64,000 nt of DNA from Streptomyces sp. NBC_01481 (GCF_026339995.1 NZ_JAPEPT010000001.1:1855001-1919000); one strand, 5' to 3'. Counted from the first letter of the stretch, positions 49,095 to 59,878 are shown. Numbers and translations: made by a program. Notes: generated from the sequence alone by a model not told the origin.

Positions 49095-51799
49095 TGCACG
49101 ATCCGCCCCGCCTCCATGACATGCACCGTCTGCGCGATGCGCGCGACGAGATCGAGATCGTGCTCGACGACGAGCACGGCCATCCCGTCCGCGGCGAGCG
49201 CGCCGAGAATCCGCGCGAGGGCCTCCGCCTCGACGGCGTCGAGCCCGGCGGCGGGCTCGTCGAGCAGCAGCGTGTGCGGCCCTCCGGCGAGCGCGCGCCC
49301 CAACTCGACGCGCCGCAGGGCCCCGGTGGACAGCCCGGCGGCGGGCAGATCCCGCACGGGCCCGTCGAGCCCGAGCAGCCGCAGTACGGGCCCGACGGCG
49401 GAGGGATCCCGCCGGTGCCCCTGCTCGGCGCCGATGCGTACGTTCTCCTCGACGGTCAGCGAAGCAAAGACGGCGAGCTGCTGAAAGGTCCGGGCAATCC
49501 CGAGCCGCGTGCGCGCGTGCTCGGCCAGCCGGGTGATGTCGACCCCGTCGAGCTCGACCCTCCCGCGATCGGGCCGCAGAGTCCCGCAGAGACAGTTGAA
49601 CAGGGTGGTCTTTCCGGCGCCGTTGGACCCGATGAGGGCGGTGACCTGGCCGGAGGGAAGGACGAGATCGACGCCGTCGAGGGCGGTGAAGTCGCGGTAC
49701 CGCAGCCGCACGCCACGGGCGACGAGGGTGTGCGCGGGAGGCGGACGCGTGGCTCCACGGGCCGGGCGGCCGGGCTGTCCGGCGCCGCTGCTGGGCGCTC
49801 GGCTCCCGGCGTCGCGGGTGTCAGGGACGGGCCAGGGCCCGGGGGTTGGTGCCGGACCGTCCGTCGGGGGCAGGGCTTCGCCGCCGGGCGGGGTGGGCCG
49901 GGCTTCGCCCGAGCCGGCGGGCCGTGCGGCCGCGCCGCGTCCCCGTCCTCCGGTCGACGCGGCCCCCGCCCGGGCCACCTCTGTCGCCGGTCGCGCCTGG
50001 CCGTGGCGGGAAGCCGTCAGACCCAGGCGCTTGAAGGCCCGGTTCGGGGCGTCCGGGAAGCGGCCGATCAGGACGGCCAGGATGCCGATGACCGCCGCTG
50101 CCACGCCGCCGCGGGTGCCCGCGTCCAGGCCCACCAGGAGTGCTGCCGCCACCAGGGGGCCCACGAGGTTGTCCGCGCCCAGGACCACCACCGCGGCGAA
50201 CCAGAGCAGGCCGCGTACCGGGTCGTACGCCTCGGGGTCGAAGGCGCGCACGCCCATGCCCAGCAGGCCGCCGCCCAGGGCCGCGAGAGCCGCGCCGAGG
50301 ACGAAGGCCAGGAGTTTGAGGGACGCGACGCGCACGCCCGCCGCCGACGCGCCGGGTTCGTGGTCGCGCAGGGCCGCCAGCGCGCGGCCCGTGCGGCCCC
50401 GCCGCAGTGCCGAGACGGCGAGCAGCGCGCAGGCGAGGACGGCCAGTTCGACCACGTAGTACGCGCGGTCGGACGTCAGGCCGGTCGGGCGGGACAGGGA
50501 GAGCCCGGCCGTCGCGTACGGCTGCGCGAAGACGAAGCGGCTCACCCCCACCCCCACGGCCAGCGTCGCGAGCGCCAGCGCCAGACCGTGGCGGCCGATC
50601 GCGGGCCACCCCGTCAGCAGTCCCAGGGGCGCTACCAGCAGGACCGCGACGACCAGCGCGAGCAGTTCGGGCATCGCGGGCAGGCCCGGGAAGCGTCCGG
50701 CCGCCAGCAGTGCCGTGAAGAGCGCGCCGAGGCCCGCGTACGCCGCCTGGCCCAGTGAGATCTGTCCGCCCCGCCCCGTCACGACCACCAGCGACAGCAG
50801 AATGACCGCCAGCGCCGGGACCTGGATCGAGGTGTGCAGGTCGGTGCCCGCGAAGCCGAGCGGGAGCAGGAACAGGATCCCGGCCACCAGCCAGACGACG
50901 CCGGGGACGCGTACCGCGGGCGCCGCGGCCCGCGCCACCGTGCTCTGCGCCCCCACCCCCGGCAGCATCAGCGCCGCAATCAGCAGTGCCACTACGAAGA
51001 GGTTCGCCCCCACCGCCTGGAGCAACTGCTCGCCCCACCCCGAGGGATGCAGCCGAGTCAGCTGGGCCTGCGCCACGCCGATAGCGAGGGCGGCCGCCAC
51101 GGCCACCGCGAGACTCCGCATCCGGGCCACCACCGCGACCGCGATCACCTCGACGACCAGCAGCGGCAGCCCGTAGGGATCGAGGCGTACGTACGGCGCG
51201 AGCAGCACACCCGTAAGACCGGCCGTGAACGAGCCGAACGCCCAGCCCACCGCCGACACCCGGTCGGCGTCGATCCCGCCGAGCGCAGCGAGCGCGCGGT
51301 TGTCGACGACCGCGCGCAGCTCACGGCCGAAACGGGTCCACCGGGTGACCGCCGTGACCAGCACGGCGAGCAGCAGCACGGCACTGAGCTGCACCCACGG
51401 ATCGTCCGGCAGCAGCTCCGGCGCATCCGACCGCGCCCCGTTGCCCCACAGCAGTGCCGCGCCCCCGACGAGCAGGACGAACACACCGATGGATGCCACC
51501 AGAGCGCGCGCCGGGTCCACCTCCAGAACCGCGATCGGGCGGAAGACCAGCCGGTCCAGGACAAGTCCGATCGCCGGGGCGACGACCAGCAGTGTCACCG
51601 CGGCGGCGAGCGGCAGCGGCCAGCCCCACTCCACCGCGAACTCCCGCAGCACATACGCGCAGACCATCGCGATCGCGCCCTGCGCCAGATTCAGCACACC
51701 TGTGGCCCGGTAGGTGACGATCAGCCCGATCCCCGTGAGTGCGGCCGCACTGCCGACCGCGAGCCCCGCGAGGGTGAGGTCGTACGTCAGCGAGCTCAC
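49091..51799 (-). CDS. Fused LivH-LivM-LivG ABC transporter (two permeases plus ATPase)
   Basis: 902 residues in one frame. Residues about 1-290 are a LivH-type permease (GLIVTYRATGVLNLAQGAIAM is the family hallmark). About 300-610 are a LivM-type permease (VVVTGRGGQISLGQAAYAGLGA; LRDHEPGASAAGV coupling loop; VVVLGADNLVGPLVAAA). About 615-700 form a Pro/Ala/Gly linker. About 705-902 are a LivG ATPase: GSNGAGKTT at 724-732, LSTGALRRVELG as signature, LLLDEPAAGLD as Walker B. Normally these are three proteins. GTG start 4 nt after the preceding stop. Substrate inferred as a branched-chain amino acid or similar. Confidence 0.9.
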
Positions 51800-51803
51800 G
51801 TGT

Positions 51804-52223
51804 TCAGACCTGGGGCTCGCACACGGGGCACGGGTCCAGAACTCTGTCGCCGACCGGCTCCGCCTCCGGCTTGCCCGCGACAAGCGGGCAGTCGGGCCGG
51901 TGTGCCAGCGTCCCGCCCGGTACGCACACCACCGGCCCGTCCGACGAGGGAGGTTCGAAGGGCGGCACATCCGCGGACGGAACGGCCGCCGGGGCCCCGG
52001 CCTCCTCCCGGCCACCCGCCCCGGCCATGCGCCCCGCCGCCGCGAGCAGCACCGCCCCGGCCACCAGCAGGGCCGCACCCGGCACCGTGCAGGAGGCCAG
52101 ATAGGGGATCTGCCGCTCGGCGAAGCGCTCGCCGGACACTCCGTACCAGCCGATCACGGACAGCACGGCGCCTGCGGCGGCCGCCGCGAGCCCGCCCCAC
52201 CACAGCAGTCGGGACGTCGGCAT
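51804..52223 (-). CDS. Small membrane protein of unknown function, liv-linked
   Basis: 139 residues. Two N-terminal membrane helices (LWWGGLAAAAAGAVLSVIGW and VPGAALLVAGAVLLAAAG), then a Pro/Ala tail with four Cys (VVCVPG, RPDCPL, DPCPVCEPQ) that could bind a metal. GGGAGGG Shine-Dalgarno 7 nt before ATG. It is first in the minus-strand unit with the fused transporter, suggesting an accessory role. Confidence 0.75.
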   Translation of the reverse strand: MPTSRLLWWGGLAAAAAGAVLSVIGWYGVSGERFAERQIPYLASCTVPGAALLVAGAVLLAAAGRMAGAGGREEAGAPAAVPSADVPPFEPPSSDGPVVCVPGGTLAHRPDCPLVAGKPEAEPVGDRVLDPCPVCEPQV

Positions 52224-52316
52224 CGCGCTGCCCTCCCGGTCTGGTGATGGTCTGGTGATGTACGGCGATTCCTTGCACTATGCCCTGAACCGACAGACGC
52301 TGGAAGCCGACAACCG

Positions 52317-52856
52317 GTGGTGAGCCAGATGGTCCATGTCAGGCACCAGAGAACCGCGGCATGGGCGGCCGCCGCGGTCCTGATACTCGTACCGGCCGCG
52401 GCAGGATGCTCGGACGACAACGGCGGCGGCTCCAAGGCCACGCCGACCCCGTCCGCGACGGCCCTGCCCTCCAGCAGCGCACCGGCCGCCAACGGCCCGG
52501 CCGACCCCGCGGCCGCGAAGGCGGAGATCGAGAAGAACTGGACGACGTTCTTCGACCCCAAGGCGGCCACGGACGCCAAGGTCAAGGTGCTGGAGAACGG
52601 TGCGCTGCTGCGTCCGCTGCTCGCCGCGTTCAGCGGCGACAAGAACGCCGCGCAGACCTCGGTGAAGGTCACGGACGTGCAGTTCACCTCGCCCACCGAC
52701 GCCACGGTCACCTATGACCTGCTGGTCGCCGGCGCGCCCGCCCTGCCCGGCACCAAGGGCACGGCGGTCTACCAGGACCAGACCTGGAAGGTCTCCGTGA
52801 AGACCCTGTGCGCCCTGGTCAAGCTCAGCGGCAATGCTGCCGCGCCGGGCTGCTGA
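52317..52856 (+). CDS. Secreted lipoprotein of unknown function
   Basis: 179 residues. Type II signal ending in VPAAAGC, Thr/Pro/Ser linker, then a conserved domain (KAEIEKNWTTFFDPKAA, KVKVLENGALLRPLLAAF, WKVSVKTLCALVKLSG) resembling the low-molecular-weight lipoprotein antigen/NTF2-like domain seen in many actinobacterial lipoproteins. It overlaps the binding-protein gene by 23 bp, so both are probably expressed together. GGAAG 10 nt before the GTG. Confidence 0.85.
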   Translation: MVSQMVHVRHQRTAAWAAAAVLILVPAAAGCSDDNGGGSKATPTPSATALPSSSAPAANGPADPAAAKAEIEKNWTTFFDPKAATDAKVKVLENGALLRPLLAAFSGDKNAAQTSVKVTDVQFTSPTDATVTYDLLVAGAPALPGTKGTAVYQDQTWKVSVKTLCALVKLSGNAAAPGC

Positions 52857-54114
52857 AAGCCTGCTGCTCGCGGCTCTCCTGACCGGGAGCGCCGCCTGCG
52901 GCAGCCGCTTGCCCGAGAGCGCCTTCGAGAGCTCGGCGCCACCCGTACGCAGTAGCGCTGCCCAGCCGATCCGTATCGGGATCATCAGCAGCGCCACCAG
53001 CCCGGTCGGCGGCGCCGCCTTCTCCGGCCCGGGGGAGGGGGCCAAGGCATACTTCGACGCGCTGAACGCGAAGGGCGGCATCGGCGGCCGCCGGATCGAG
53101 GTGATCACCTGCGACGACGGCGGCAGCGGCGTCGGCAACAACGAATGCGTGCACAAGCTGGTCGACGAGAAGAAGGTCTTCGCGCTCGTCGCGACAACCG
53201 CACTCGACTACGCGGGCGCACCACTCGTCGCCAAGGCGGGGGTTCCCGACATCGGCGGTCAGCCGATCGGCCCCGCGTACGACACCTATCCGCATCTGTA
53301 CGGGATCTACGGCAGCCTCGCCCCGCGCACCGGCGACGCCCCCGGCTGGCACGGCACGCTGTACGGCGGCACCGAGGTCTACCGCTACTTCAAGAGCACC
53401 CAGGGCGCCCGAACCGCAGCCGTCGTCTCCTACAACCAGGCCTCGTCCGCCGCCTACGCCCGGCTGATCACCCAGGGCCTGAAGGCCGAGGGCTATCGCG
53501 TGGTCACCGAACAGGTCGACTTCGCGCTGCCGAACTTCCGTGCCGTCGCCGCAGACCTCCAACAGCAGGGCGCCGACCTGGTCTTCGACGCGATGGACAC
53601 CCACGGCAACGCCCAGCTGTGCGAGGCGATGGACGCCGTCGGCGTGCATGTCACCGCCAAGGTCACGAACGTGCAGAACTGGGACTCCTCGGTACCGAAG
53701 GACTTCAAAAACGCGCCGAGCTGCCGCAACGCCCTGTGGGTGACCGGATCGAGCCGCAACTACGAGGACGTCGATCAGCCCGCCGTACGTGAATTCCGTG
53801 AGGCGATGAAGGGCCGTCAGCTCTCCCAGTGGCAGCTGGAGGGCTGGGCCGCCGCCATGTGGTTCACCGACGCGGCCCGCTCCTGCGGGGCCGATCTCAC
53901 CCGCGACTGCGTCGAACGCTTCGTCAACCGGCCCGAGCCGTACACCGCTCGCGGCCTGCTGCTGCCCGTGGTCTTCGAGAAACTGGCCGAGCCGCCGAAG
54001 ACCCGCCACACCTGTCTGTCCGTCGCACGCTGGCGGGACGGCAAGGGCTGGGTCACCGAGGGCGACATGACCAAGAACTGCTACACCGTGCCCCAGCTCC
54101 CGTATCGGCCCTAG
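52834..54114 (+). CDS. LivJ-type ABC transporter substrate-binding lipoprotein
   Basis: 426 residues. Signal with lipobox GSAAC at the N-terminus, then a type I periplasmic-binding fold: PIRIGIISSATSPVGGAA, GARTAAVVSYNQASSAAY, GADLVFDAMDTHGNAQLCEA, WQLEGWAAAMWFTDAARS. It captures the ligand for the divergently coded LivHMG-LivF transporter. The ligand cannot be deduced; extra Cys residues suggest disulphides. The ATG lies inside the end of the preceding lipoprotein gene. Confidence 0.9.
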   Translation: MLPRRAAESLLLAALLTGSAACGSRLPESAFESSAPPVRSSAAQPIRIGIISSATSPVGGAAFSGPGEGAKAYFDALNAKGGIGGRRIEVITCDDGGSGVGNNECVHKLVDEKKVFALVATTALDYAGAPLVAKAGVPDIGGQPIGPAYDTYPHLYGIYGSLAPRTGDAPGWHGTLYGGTEVYRYFKSTQGARTAAVVSYNQASSAAYARLITQGLKAEGYRVVTEQVDFALPNFRAVAADLQQQGADLVFDAMDTHGNAQLCEAMDAVGVHVTAKVTNVQNWDSSVPKDFKNAPSCRNALWVTGSSRNYEDVDQPAVREFREAMKGRQLSQWQLEGWAAAMWFTDAARSCGADLTRDCVERFVNRPEPYTARGLLLPVVFEKLAEPPKTRHTCLSVARWRDGKGWVTEGDMTKNCYTVPQLPYRP

Positions 54115-54168
54115 CCGACAAGTACAGTCCGTAACTGCACAGACGAATAACGGGGGTCGCTACGGCGC

Positions 54169-55452
54169 ATGCACATCTCTTTTCTGCTCCACAACGCGTA
54201 CGGAATCGGCGGAACGATCCGCACGACGTTCAACCTTGCCCGGGTCCTGGCCGAGCGTCATGACGTCGAGATCGTCTCCGTGTTCCGTCACCGTGACGAA
54301 CCCATGATGGGCGCGCCCTCCGGTGTCACCATGAAGCACCTCGTGGATCTGCGCGCAAAGAGTCCCGGCTACGACGGCGACCACCCGGACTACCAACGAC
54401 CCGCCCAGGTCTTCCCGCGCGGCGAGGGCCGCTACAAGCAGTACAGCCGCCTCACCGACGCCCGCATCGCCGCCCATCTCGGCTCCCTGCGGGCCGATGT
54501 CGTCGTCGGCACCCGCCCCGGGCTCAATGTGCACATCGCCCGCCAGACCCGCCGCGGCCCGGTCCGCATCGCCCAGGAACATCTCACGCTGGACAGCCAC
54601 GGCCACCGGCTGCGCCGCGAGATCGGGCACCGCTACCCGCTCCTGGACGCGGTCACCACCGTCACCGAGGCGGACGCGCGGGCCTACCGCGCCCAGTTGA
54701 AGCTGCCCGGCGTACGGATCGTGTCCGTGCCCAACAGCGTGCCCGCGCCGACCGTCGCGCCCGCGGACCACAAGAGCAAGTGGATCGTCGCGGCCGGGCG
54801 GCTGACCAAGGTCAAGGGGTACGACCTGCTGGTCAAGGCCGTCTCCAAGGTGGTCGCCGCGCATCCCGACTGGCGGCTGCGGATCTACGGGGGCCCAGAC
54901 GCGACGGGCAACGAGAAAAACGCGCTGCTCGCCCTCGTCGAAGAGCGCCAACTGCACAACCACGTCTACCTGATGGGGCCCGCCAACCCGCTGGAGCCGG
55001 AGTGGGTCAAGGGCTCGATCGCCGCGGTCACCTCCAGCCTGGAGTCCTTCGGCATGACCATCGTCGAGGCGATGCGCTGCGGTGTCCCCGTCGTCTCGAC
55101 CGACTGCCCGCACGGGCCCGGCGAGATCATCGAGGACGGCGTCGACGGCCGTCTCGTGCCGGTCGGCGACGTGGACGCGATCGCCGACGCCCTCATCGCG
55201 CTGATCGAGGACGACGAACTGCGCCGCCGCACCGGACAGGCGGCGCTCGCCGCCTCCGCCCGCTTCGACCCGGCGCGGATCGCCGAGCGCCACGAAGCCC
55301 TGTTCACCGAGCTCGTCGGAAAGGGAGAGCGCGGATTCTGGCGCGGCGCGGTACGCGACACGCTGCGCCGCAGCAGGAGCGCGCTGTACGACGGGATCTA
55401 CTCCGCGCGCTACCGGGCAGCCGACGCGATCCGTAAGGGGAAGAAGTCCTGA
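54169..55452 (+). CDS. GT4-family glycosyltransferase
   Basis: 427 residues. GT-B fold with the N-terminal loop NAYGIGGTIRTTFNLA and the C-terminal donor site: VAAGRLTKVKGYDLLVKAV, LRIYGGPDA, TSSLESFGMTIVEAMRCGVPVV (E-x7-E) and CPHGPGEII. The closest remembered relatives act in wall teichoic acid-like or poly-glycosyl-phosphate synthesis, but acceptor and sugar are not known. TACAGT at 54124-54129 is a possible -10. The stop and next start share TGATG. Confidence 0.9.
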   Translation: MHISFLLHNAYGIGGTIRTTFNLARVLAERHDVEIVSVFRHRDEPMMGAPSGVTMKHLVDLRAKSPGYDGDHPDYQRPAQVFPRGEGRYKQYSRLTDARIAAHLGSLRADVVVGTRPGLNVHIARQTRRGPVRIAQEHLTLDSHGHRLRREIGHRYPLLDAVTTVTEADARAYRAQLKLPGVRIVSVPNSVPAPTVAPADHKSKWIVAAGRLTKVKGYDLLVKAVSKVVAAHPDWRLRIYGGPDATGNEKNALLALVEERQLHNHVYLMGPANPLEPEWVKGSIAAVTSSLESFGMTIVEAMRCGVPVVSTDCPHGPGEIIEDGVDGRLVPVGDVDAIADALIALIEDDELRRRTGQAALAASARFDPARIAERHEALFTELVGKGERGFWRGAVRDTLRRSRSALYDGIYSARYRAADAIRKGKKS

Positions 55453-56243
55453 TGACCACGGACACCGAGCGGCGCACGCCGCGCGCCGACTGTCTCGCCG
55501 ACGCGGCGGGCGCCGTCACCTTCGACCTGGCGGGCGTCGGAGCGACCGACGGTGAACTCGTCCTGAAGCGGCGTGGCGGCGAGGGGGAGCAGGACGAGAC
55601 GCGGCTGCCGCTCACGCCGTCGGGTGACGGGACTTCGCGTGCCGTACTGCCCGGGACGGCCGAACTGGCCGAAGGCCACTGGGACGCGTATGCCGGGGAC
55701 CGGCCTGTCGAGTCCGGCATCCGGGACGTCCGGGCACTCCTCGGCCGCACGCCGGACACCGACCGGATCGCCGCACGCGTCCCGTATCCCACGGCGAGAG
55801 GCAGCCTCGCCCTGCGCTGCTGGGTGCGCGCCCCGCACGCCGAGGCCGGGGACATCGGCCTGGTGCCGGAGCACTGCGCGATGACGGTCGATGGCCGGCT
55901 GTACGGAACCGAAGTGGGCGAGGGAGCCGCCGCAGAGGCTCGCCTGCGCGGCGGCGACCTGGTGCACCGGGTCCCGGCGACGGGTGAGGACGGGGCCTTC
56001 GGCTTCACACTGCCGTTCGCTCCGCTGGCCGAGGCGTCGGGCGGCAAGGACCAGTGGTGGGACCTGTGGCTGATCCCGGCGGCAGGGGCCGCGGCGGTGC
56101 GGGTGTCCCGCGTCCTCGACGACGTCTGGGACAGGAGGAATGTCTTCGTGTACCCGAAGCAGCGGACGGAGACGGGGCAGTTCGCGGAGCCGTGCTACAC
56201 GGTCGACAACGACTTGTGCGTGCGTCTCACTGCGGCGCGCTGA
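55452..56243 (+). CDS. Glycosyltransferase-linked protein of unknown function
   Basis: 263 residues, largely beta-strand, no signal peptide or membrane segment. Repeated strand patterns (AVTFDLAGVGATDGELVLKR; SLALRCWVRAPHAEAGDIGL; WWDLWLIPAAGAAAVRVSRV; FVYPKQ) look like tandem immunoglobulin-like or jelly-roll modules often coded next to teichoic-acid-type glycosyltransferases in Streptomyces. Function unknown. Coupled to the preceding gene by TGATG. Confidence 0.75.
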   Translation: MTTDTERRTPRADCLADAAGAVTFDLAGVGATDGELVLKRRGGEGEQDETRLPLTPSGDGTSRAVLPGTAELAEGHWDAYAGDRPVESGIRDVRALLGRTPDTDRIAARVPYPTARGSLALRCWVRAPHAEAGDIGLVPEHCAMTVDGRLYGTEVGEGAAAEARLRGGDLVHRVPATGEDGAFGFTLPFAPLAEASGGKDQWWDLWLIPAAGAAAVRVSRVLDDVWDRRNVFVYPKQRTETGQFAEPCYTVDNDLCVRLTAAR

Positions 56244-56589
56244 GCGGGGGCCGCTGCGCGGGGCTTGATCCCCACCCCGCCCGTTCCCTTAACCGGGGCT
56301 CCGCCCCGGACCCCGCGCCTCAAACTCCCCCAGACTTCGTCCGGGGGGACCCCCACGGGGCTGGAATGTGCGGCAGGGCCGCACATTCAGCCCGTCCGGC
56401 GTTTGAGGACACGCGCGAAGCGCGTACCGGGGTCTGGGGCGGAGCCCCAGTTCGGGATGGGGGTACCTCCCACGGCCGCCAGGCCGTAGGGGGAGGGCGG
56501 GGCGGGGAACAGGCCCGCCGCAGGCGCCCCCCGCCCCCGCCCCACATCGCGGACAGAAACCGTCCGCAACCCCTGCCACACTCGACCCC
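56244..56589. repeat. Intergenic region filled with interspersed GC-rich repeats
   Basis: No gene. Contains 56325-56358, near-identical to the element in the broken nucleotidyltransferase, and 56436-56502, the inverted copy of 17677-17743. Several GGGGCTCCGCCCC-type palindromes are present. CACACT close before the following ATG may be a -10 element for the WYL regulator. Confidence 0.8.
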
Positions 56590-57546
56590 ATGTTGGAGAC
56601 CTCCGCAAGACTCCTCCGCCTGCTCTCCCTCCTCCAGGCCCACCGCGAATGGTCCGGCGCCGATCTCGCCGACCGGCTCGGCGTCACCCCGCGCACCGTG
56701 CGGCGCGACGTCGACCGGCTGCGCGAGCTCGGCTATCCGGTGAACGCCAGCCCCGGCACCGGAGGCGGCTATCAGCTCGGCGCGGGGGCCGAGTTGCCGC
56801 CGTTGCTGCTCGACGACGAGGAGGCGGTGGCCGTCGCCGTCGGCCTGCGTACCGCCGCGGGACAGGGCATCGAGGGCATCGGCGAGACCTCCGTACGCGC
56901 CCTGGCCAAGCTGGAGCAGGTGCTGCCGAGCCGGCTGCGCCGCCGCGTGGGCGCGCTCAACGCGTTCACCGTGCCGATGATGCGGGCCCCGCAGGCGCAG
57001 ATCGACCCCTCCGTCCTCACCGAGCTGGCCAACGCCTGCCGCGACAGCGAGCGGCTGCGCTTCGAGTACCGCGACCACGGCGGCTCCGCCACCCGCCGCA
57101 GCGTCGAGCCGCACCGTCTGGTGTGCACCGAGCGCCGCTGGTATCTGGTCGCCTGGGACCTGGACCGTGGTGACTGGCGGACGTTCCGGGCGGACCGGAT
57201 CACCCCGAAGCCGCCGCACGGCCCGCGCTTCGCCCCGCGCACCCCGCCGGCCGAGGATCTGGCCGCGTATGTCTCGAAGGGAGTCTCCACGCATGCCTAC
57301 GCCGCCCAGGCGGTCATCCGGCTGCACACCTCCGCCGAACTGGCCGCCCAGGTCGTCGGACCGTCCGACGGCGTCCTGGAGGCGGTCGACGAGAAGACCT
57401 GTCTGCTGCGCACCGGGGCCGCGAGCCTGGACGTGCTGGTGATCCATGTGATGCTCATGGGCGTCGACTTCGAGGTGGTCGAGCCCGAGGAGCTGACCGA
57501 GCACATCAGGTCGGTCCGGGACCGCCTGTCCCGGGCTCTCGACTGA
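56590..57546 (+). CDS. WYL-domain transcriptional regulator (YafY-like)
   Basis: 318 residues. N-terminal helix-turn-helix ([37 protein letters not shown] in three helices), then the WYL domain (about 140-225: [43 protein letters not shown]) and a C-terminal WCX extension. WYL regulators respond to nucleic acid or nucleotide ligands and control stress or defence genes. The target is unknown. The 3' end overlaps the convergent ctaD by 41 bp. Confidence 0.9.
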   Translation: MLETSARLLRLLSLLQAHREWSGADLADRLGVTPRTVRRDVDRLRELGYPVNASPGTGGGYQLGAGAELPPLLLDDEEAVAVAVGLRTAAGQGIEGIGETSVRALAKLEQVLPSRLRRRVGALNAFTVPMMRAPQAQIDPSVLTELANACRDSERLRFEYRDHGGSATRRSVEPHRLVCTERRWYLVAWDLDRGDWRTFRADRITPKPPHGPRFAPRTPPAEDLAAYVSKGVSTHAYAAQAVIRLHTSAELAAQVVGPSDGVLEAVDEKTCLLRTGAASLDVLVIHVMLMGVDFEVVEPEELTEHIRSVRDRLSRALD

Positions 57547-59215
57547 TCTCCGCCGCCTCCGCCACATCGTGCTCGATGGCCGCGAACTCCGGGTGGTGCA
57601 GATCGAAGGCGGGCGACTCGGTGCGGATACGGGGGATGGTGATGAAGTTGTGCCGGGGCGGCGGACAGGACGTCGCCCATTCCAGCGAGCGGCCGAATCC
57701 CCACGGGTCGTCCATCTCGATCTTCTTGCCGTACTTCGTGGTCTTCCAGACGTTGTAGAGGAACGGCAGCGTCGAGAGGCCGAGCAGGAACGAGCCGATG
57801 GTCGAGACGGTGTTGAGGACCGTGAAGCCGTCGGCGGCCAGATAGTCGGCGTACCGCCGGGGCATGCCCTCGGCGCCCAGCCAGTGCATCACGAGGAAGG
57901 TGGTGTGGAAGCCGACGAACAGCGTCCAGAAATGGATCTTGCCGAGCCGTTCGTCGAGCATCTTGCCGGTGAACTTGGGCCACCAGAAGTGGAAGCCGGC
58001 GAAGGTCGCGAAGGCGACGGTGCCGAAGACCACGTAGTGGAAGTGCGCCACGACGAAGTACGAGTCCGTGACCTGGAAATCCATCGGCGGCGACGCCAGG
58101 ATGACGCCTGTGAGACCGCCGAAGAGGAAGGTCACCAGGAAGCCGACCGCCCACAGCATCGGCGTCTCGAAGGACAGCGAGCCCTTGAGCATCGTGCCCG
58201 TCCAGTTGAAGAACTTCACCCCGGTCGGGATCGCGATCAGGAAGGACAGCAGTGAGAAGAACGGCAGCAGCACCGCTCCGGTGACGAACATGTGGTGCGC
58301 CCACACCACCACCGAGAGCCCGGTGATCGTCATGGTCGCGCCGATCAGGGTGATGTAACCGAAGATCGGCTAGCGCGAGAAGACCGGGATGATCTCCGTG
58401 ATGATGCCGAAGAACGGCAGCGCGATGATGTAGACCTCGGGATGGCCGAAGAACCAGAACAGGTGCTGCCACAGCAGCGCCCCGCCGTTCTCCGCGTCGA
58501 AGACCACCGATCCGAAGCGCCGGTCCGCCTCGAGTACCAGCAGCGCCGCGGCCAGTACGGGGAAGGCCATCAGCACCAGGATCGTGGTGAAGAGGATGTT
58601 CCAGGTGAAGATCGGCATCCGGAACATCGTCATGCCGGGCGCGCGCATCCCGACGATGGTGGCCAGGAAGTTCACCGAGGTCAGGATCGTTCCGAAGCCG
58701 GAGAGGGCAAGGCCCATGATCCACAGGTCGGCGCCGATGCCGGGGGACCGCTCCAGGCCGTTGAGCGGCGCGTAGGCGGTCCAGCCGAAGGCCGGGGGAC
58801 CGCTGGGCACCAGCAGGGAGCCGACCACCATCAGCCCGCCGAAGAGGAACAGCCAGTACGAGAACATGTTCAGCCGCGGGAAGGCGACATCGGGCGCGCC
58901 GATCTGCAGCGGCACGATCTCGTTGGCGAAGCCCGCGAAGGTCGGGGTCGCGAAGAGCAGCAGCATGATCGTGCCGTGCAGCGTGAAGGCCTGGTTGAAC
59001 TCCTGGTTGCTCATCAGCTGCAGCCCGGGACGGGCCAGCTCGGCGCGCATCATCATGGCCATCAGGCCGGCGATGAGGAAGAAGACGAACGAGGTGATCA
59101 GGTACAGGTGCCCGATCTTCTTGTGGTCGGTGGTGGTCAGCCAGTCCACCACCACCCGGCCCGGATGCCGTTCCCGCGCCGGCTCGGCCTTTGCCTCGGC
59201 GGTCTCCGTACCCAT
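57506..59215 (-). pseudogene. ctaD: Cytochrome c oxidase subunit I gene interrupted by an amber codon
   Basis: The frame from ATG 59215 (GAGGGGG upstream) codes a CtaD-type subunit of 569 positions with one internal stop: TAG at 58372-58370, codon 282, in VFSR-stop-PIFGYIT, where Lys (AAG) is normal in CtaD. The upstream part has FTLHGTIM (haem ligand helix) and GHPEVY (CuB His-258 and the cross-linked Tyr-262). The rest has WAHHMF (His-307/308) and HFHYVVFG (His-391/393), the other CuB and haem ligands. The truncated product cannot bind its cofactors. It stands alone, without ctaC, ctaE or ctaF, so it is a second copy; loss would be tolerated if the main operon is intact. Confidence 0.85.
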
Positions 59216-59631
59216 CCCTGCCCCCTCGCTGTCCGCGGCTCGGGCTTCGTGTCTTCGGTATCGGGCTGGGGCCATGATGCTCGCCGCGATGTCCACTCCG
59301 ACAGGGTGTGTCCCCGGCGGGATGTGTCCACTGGCGAGACCGTTCGAACACGAGGGTGGATTCTGTAAGGAACCGGTGAATTCTCCACAGTCCGTCAATT
59401 CACCCTCGGGCGCCTGCCCCGGGCAATTCCAGAGCGGAATTTAGCATGATCGACAAGGCGTGTGGAATTACCGCACGGGTGGCGCGGAACTGCTCGTTCG
59501 AGTGACGGAGTTTGAGCTGAACGCGTGTCGGGATCCTGTGACAGAAGCGTGACCGGTGGCGTACACGAGGCTGCTGAAGCACCCCTTGTCCCCGCTTCCG
59601 TCACCGTCCGCTCCCGCCTACGGTGGGTGTC
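59216..59631. other. Divergent intergenic region, ctaD / I78 inhibitor
   Basis: No gene recognised. The middle (about 59425-59560) is less GC-rich than its surroundings; AATTCC and GGAATT at 59425-59441 form a 6-bp inverted repeat with 5-nt spacer. TACGGT at 59619-59624 is a probable -10 for the inhibitor gene. Confidence 0.5.
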
Positions 59632-59847
59632 ATGGCACCGATACCGACCCCTCCCGCACAGCCCGACGACGCCCCCTCGTCGTACGTCGGCCTCGAAGTC
59701 GAGAGCGCCGGGCAGTTGGCCCGCGAGCGCGGCTGGACCACCGTCAGAGCGCTGCCGCCGGGCGCGATCATCACCATGGAGTATCTGGCGGGACGGCTCA
59801 ATTTCGAGGTGGAGGGCGGCACGGTCATCCGCTGCTGGCCGGGCTGA
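59632..59847 (+). CDS. I78-family peptidase-inhibitor-like protein
   Basis: 71 residues. After a Pro-rich N-terminus, the sequence YVGLEVESAGQLARERGWTT, VRALPPGAIITMEYLAGRLN and FEVEGGTVIRCWPG fits the potato-inhibitor-like fold of the I78 family (small inhibitors of serine proteases, usually with the GL...A...G...R-L-N pattern). No signal peptide, so it would act inside the cell. TACGGT then 7 nt then ATG suggests a leaderless mRNA. Confidence 0.8.
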   Translation: MAPIPTPPAQPDDAPSSYVGLEVESAGQLARERGWTTVRALPPGAIITMEYLAGRLNFEVEGGTVIRCWPG

Positions 59848-59878
59848 CAGGACCGCGCTACGGGCGACCGCTTGCGAA

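Noticed and set aside
54169..56243. Secondary metabolite gene cluster
   Set aside because: Only a glycosyltransferase and one unknown protein; no synthase, tailoring or resistance genes.
58370..58372. Recoded amber codon (pyrrolysine or readthrough) in ctaD
   Set aside because: The normal residue is Lys by a one-base change, and no recoding genes or stem-loop typical of such systems are seen nearby.
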